The position numbers were made by a program, and so were the translations under genes. 64,000 nt of DNA from Winogradskyella helgolandensis. GTDB lineage: Bacteria; Bacteroidota; Bacteroidia; Flavobacteriales; Flavobacteriaceae. The notes under the pieces are model-generated. The model saw only the letters and a program-made list of their open reading frames with translations. It was not told the DNA's origin and made no database searches. The DNA is taken from assembly GCF_013404085.1 (NCBI RefSeq), contig NZ_JABFHO010000001.1, forward strand, positions 3,733,501 through 3,797,500, in the 5' to 3' direction. Below are positions 61,516-64,000 of this stretch, in pieces. Within the stretch, counting starts at the first letter, position 1; each line of letters opens with the position of its first letter.

Positions 61516-64000
61516 TTATCTGATGAATACAAAAGCTCCATGTTTCTTAATTTCATTTCCGTAAAAAGTCTTAGCTGTAAATGTGTAATAGTAATTTCCG
61601 TTTTCGGCTTCTTCATCTTTTACTTTTCCATCCCATCCTCTAATTGAATCGCCTGTTTCATTATAGATTAAACTTCCCCAAGTATCGTAAACATTCATCT
61701 CTAAACTATTTAGTCCGATAAAAACAGGACCAAAGAAATCATTAATACCATCGTTATTTGGTGTAAACGCATCTGGCATTATCAGTTTATAGCCTTCCTC
61801 AATAATTAGCGTTATTGTTTTTTCGTATACACAACCATAAGGATACGTTACGGTTTGTGTTACCACATAACTACCTGGAGTGAAATAGGTATGAATGGGA
61901 TTTTCTTCTCCCGAAAAACTACCATCCCCAAAGTCCCACAGTATGGTTTCGTAATGCCCTGTGGCTTCGTTTATAAATTCAATAGGATCTTGAATGGCGT
62001 AAATGCCATAATTTAAATATCCATAGGATGTGGTATCAAAATCAGCATCTCCCAAAGTGGTTAGCTCCACATTAAAGGTGTAATTAATTGAACACCCAAA
62101 ACTATCTGTAACGTCTAAAATCACTAAGCCATTTTCGTCCGTTGTCATAAATTCATTGTTCGCACCACTAACTGTTCCACTAGACCAATTGTATTGAAAT
62201 GGTGGTACTCCTCCACTCGCTAAGGCTATAAAGGTTTGCTCTATAGTTCTGGCCTCACAATTCACATCAACTTGTTCTTCAACATTTAAAACCAAAGGTT
62301 CAAACCTGGTAACTTCCCAACTGCCTTCAATAGTACAACCATTAGCATCTGTAACTGTAGCGACATACGTGTTTGGTGGCACATTACTTAAATCTTCCGT
62401 GATTGCTCCATTAGACCAAACCACATTAAAAGGAGGTGTTCCTCCCTCTATAATTAAATTAATGGCTCCACTATTAGCATCTTCACATTCTAAAGCATTG
62501 GTAATCGTTGTAGACAAGGCTAATGGTAAAATATTATGAATGGTAAAACTCTCTTGAATCACGCAAGGCACACCATCTGTAATCGTCACCGTATAGGTTC
62601 CTGGCGCTAAGTTATTTCGTTCTGTACCCGCTGTAGCATCATCGTCCCAAACAAGGGTTACAGGATCGATGCCACCTACAAAGTTTAAGGTAATACTGGC
62701 ATCGTTTTCACCAGCACAAGACATTTGTGTGATTTCCGGATCAATTAAAAAGACAGGAGGTTCATCGATAACCACAGGAAACTGACGTTCACAATTTTCA
62801 GCATCTGTTATGGTAATTGTATATATTCCGCCAGATAAATCGGTTTGACTATAACCTGTACCTAAATTGCTCCACGCAATGGTATACGGTGCTACACCTC
62901 CAGAAATTGAATTAATAAGTATTGATCCATCATTGTCACCATAACACACAATTTGTGACACACTCAAATCGATGTCAATTTGATCATTTTGAATAATCTC
63001 AACCTCTAAAGTATCGCTACAACCAGAATCATCTGTAACTGTAAGATTATAAATTCCTGCGATTAAGGTGTCTATATTTTGATTTGTACTTGAAAAACCA
63101 TTCGGTCCAGACCAAGCATACGTGTAATCCGTTCGACCTCCAATGACATTTACAGAAATAATTCCAGTAGCATTTCCAAAACATAAAACATCCGTTTTAG
63201 AATCTAGTGTTACTTGTAATTCATCGGGTTCTTCTACATTAAAATCTAATTCTATTGGTCCACAAGAATGTGAATCCGTCACAGAAATAGTATAATCTCC
63301 TGGTCCAAGATTAGACAAGTCTTCATCTGTAGAAAAAGGAGCACCATACAATGTCCAAGTATATTCATAAGGAGGTGTTCCACCCGAAATATCAATGCCA
63401 ATCTCTCCATCATTGGCACCAAAACATGAAATCGTTTCAACATCAAAATCTACGGCACTAAAGATTAACTCATCGGGTTCTGTTATGGTTATGATTTCAG
63501 AATACGGACAGCCACCATCATCTATAATGTCTAAGGTATAGTCTCCAGCTTCAAGATTAGAAATATTTTGATCTGTGCTTGAAAATCCATTTGGTCCTGT
63601 CCAATTGATGTTATAGGCATTTCCTGTTGAAAAAGGAATACCTCCCACAATTGTAATATCTATGGATGCAGTATTCACTTGATAACACAAATTATTTGTT
63701 ACGGTTGAAGTTACCGAAATTGAAGGATTAACTGTAACTACAACGTCAAAATCCAAACCAGGACAGTTCCCTGAAACAGGAGTGACTGTATATGTTACAG
63801 TGGCTGAATTTGTCGTTGTGTTTTCTAAAAACTGAGATACTGTTGCAATTGGTGTTAACTGCTCTGTGGCTCCTGTTATGCTTCCTGCCGGACTCACTAC
63901 TGGTGTTGACCATGTATATAAAGTGTTTAATGGTACAATATCACCTGTGTTACTTGTATCTGGTATAAATATGAATGTATTCCCACTACAAATTAATACA
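61516..64000 (-). CDS. SprB-repeat gliding/adhesion protein, C-terminal part (partial)
   Basis: The frame is open to the right edge of the window, so the N-terminus is missing; at least 827 residues are visible. They contain repeated ~80-residue SprB units (pattern GGTPPYEYTW, then LGPGDYTISVTDSHSC), with paired Cys residues. A PKD-like unit follows (ETILWDFGDGSFSGEENPIHTYFTPGSYVV). The end is a type B gliding-motility C-terminal domain (PDAFTPNNDGINDFFGP, VYDTWGSLIYN, NGNYYYTFTAKTFYG, KKHGAFVFIR). It is a large cell-surface adhesin exported by T9SS; the PorP/SprF partner follows at 61502. Confidence 0.93.
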   Translation of the reverse strand, partial: VLICSGNTFIFIPDTSNTGDIVPLNTLYTWSTPVVSPAGSITGATEQLTPIATVSQFLENTTTNSATVTYTVTPVSGNCPGLDFDVVVTVNPSISVTSTVTNNLCYQVNTASIDITIVGGIPFSTGNAYNINWTGPNGFSSTDQNISNLEAGDYTLDIIDDGGCPYSEIITITEPDELIFSAVDFDVETISCFGANDGEIGIDISGGTPPYEYTWTLYGAPFSTDEDLSNLGPGDYTISVTDSHSCGPIELDFNVEEPDELQVTLDSKTDVLCFGNATGIISVNVIGGRTDYTYAWSGPNGFSSTNQNIDTLIAGIYNLTVTDDSGCSDTLEVEIIQNDQIDIDLSVSQIVCYGDNDGSILINSISGGVAPYTIAWSNLGTGYSQTDLSGGIYTITITDAENCERQFPVVIDEPPVFLIDPEITQMSCAGENDASITLNFVGGIDPVTLVWDDDATAGTERNNLAPGTYTVTITDGVPCVIQESFTIHNILPLALSTTITNALECEDANSGAINLIIEGGTPPFNVVWSNGAITEDLSNVPPNTYVATVTDANGCTIEGSWEVTRFEPLVLNVEEQVDVNCEARTIEQTFIALASGGVPPFQYNWSSGTVSGANNEFMTTDENGLVILDVTDSFGCSINYTFNVELTTLGDADFDTTSYGYLNYGIYAIQDPIEFINEATGHYETILWDFGDGSFSGEENPIHTYFTPGSYVVTQTVTYPYGCVYEKTITLIIEEGYKLIMPDAFTPNNDGINDFFGPVFIGLNSLEMNVYDTWGSLIYNETGDSIRGWDGKVKDEEAENGNYYYTFTAKTFYGNEIKKHGAFVFIR

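Overview
The window is about one third G+C. Its proteins are of clear Bacteroidota, family Flavobacteriaceae, type. Signs are type IX secretion (T9SS) sorting domains, a PorP/SprF protein, SprB-type repeats with a gliding C-terminal domain, DUF4270/DUF4290/DUF4907/Lacal_2735 proteins, promoters of the form TTG-N19-TAnnTTTG, and the near absence of Shine-Dalgarno sites. No phage, insertion sequence, CRISPR array or plasmid function was recognised. I cannot name the genus from the sequence.

Layout. 1-5750: a co-directional block tied to light, folate and oxidation, with a DUF2867 oxidoreductase tail, a TIGR03643 protein, GTP cyclohydrolase FolE, an atypical SDR, glutathione peroxidase, TspO, an SRPBCC protein and a class I photolyase/cryptochrome. 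5836-15619: housekeeping genes (murA, DUF4290, DUF493, recQ-fmt, HU, yqgE, a class IV aminotransferase, a START-like protein). 15705-16620: a tRNA-Met(CAU) followed by an array of seven ~100-bp terminator-like repeats. 16750-21589: a T9SS-exported Asp-box protein, a TPR/HTH regulator and a lipoprotein. 21590-24910: a repeat-rich accessory stretch around one gene of unknown function that lies between two copies of a terminator hairpin. 24975-31179: a candidate defence locus, with a type IIG restriction-methylase, a CoiA-like nuclease/coiled-coil protein carrying a long second open frame, a PLD-type nuclease and a small Cys protein.

31368-37611: secreted proteins of unknown role, an EEP-family phosphodiesterase and a TPR histidine kinase with its LuxR-type regulator. 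37915-51714: a general-stress island with topoisomerase IB, a PA2169/DUF2383-type four-helix protein, a stress SDR, an FAD/NAD(P) protein, a response regulator overlapping a PAS kinase, a large catalase, SemiSWEET, DUF421, and a two-gene operon of a GntA-like heme N-hydroxylase and a DUF1989 protein. 52132-53574: an SLC13 symporter. 53578-60494: a LytS/LytTR pair with DUF4907, Kelch, beta-barrel, DUF4270 and outer-membrane proteins. 60507-64000: PorP/SprF and the C-terminal part of a giant SprB-repeat adhesin that runs off the window.

The points I rate most worth a second look are four. (1) A 322-codon second reading frame lies inside the CoiA-like gene, exactly where leucine codon use changes from mostly TTA (14 of 19) to no TTA (0 of 18). 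(2) A dispersed CGTCATTGCGAGG-type repeat sits in frame inside the type IIG enzyme. (3) The locus combines that enzyme with the CoiA-like and PLD nucleases. (4) The tRNA-linked repeat array, the hairpin-bracketed gene, and the GntA-like/DUF1989 operon. All counts were made by eye; no database was searched.
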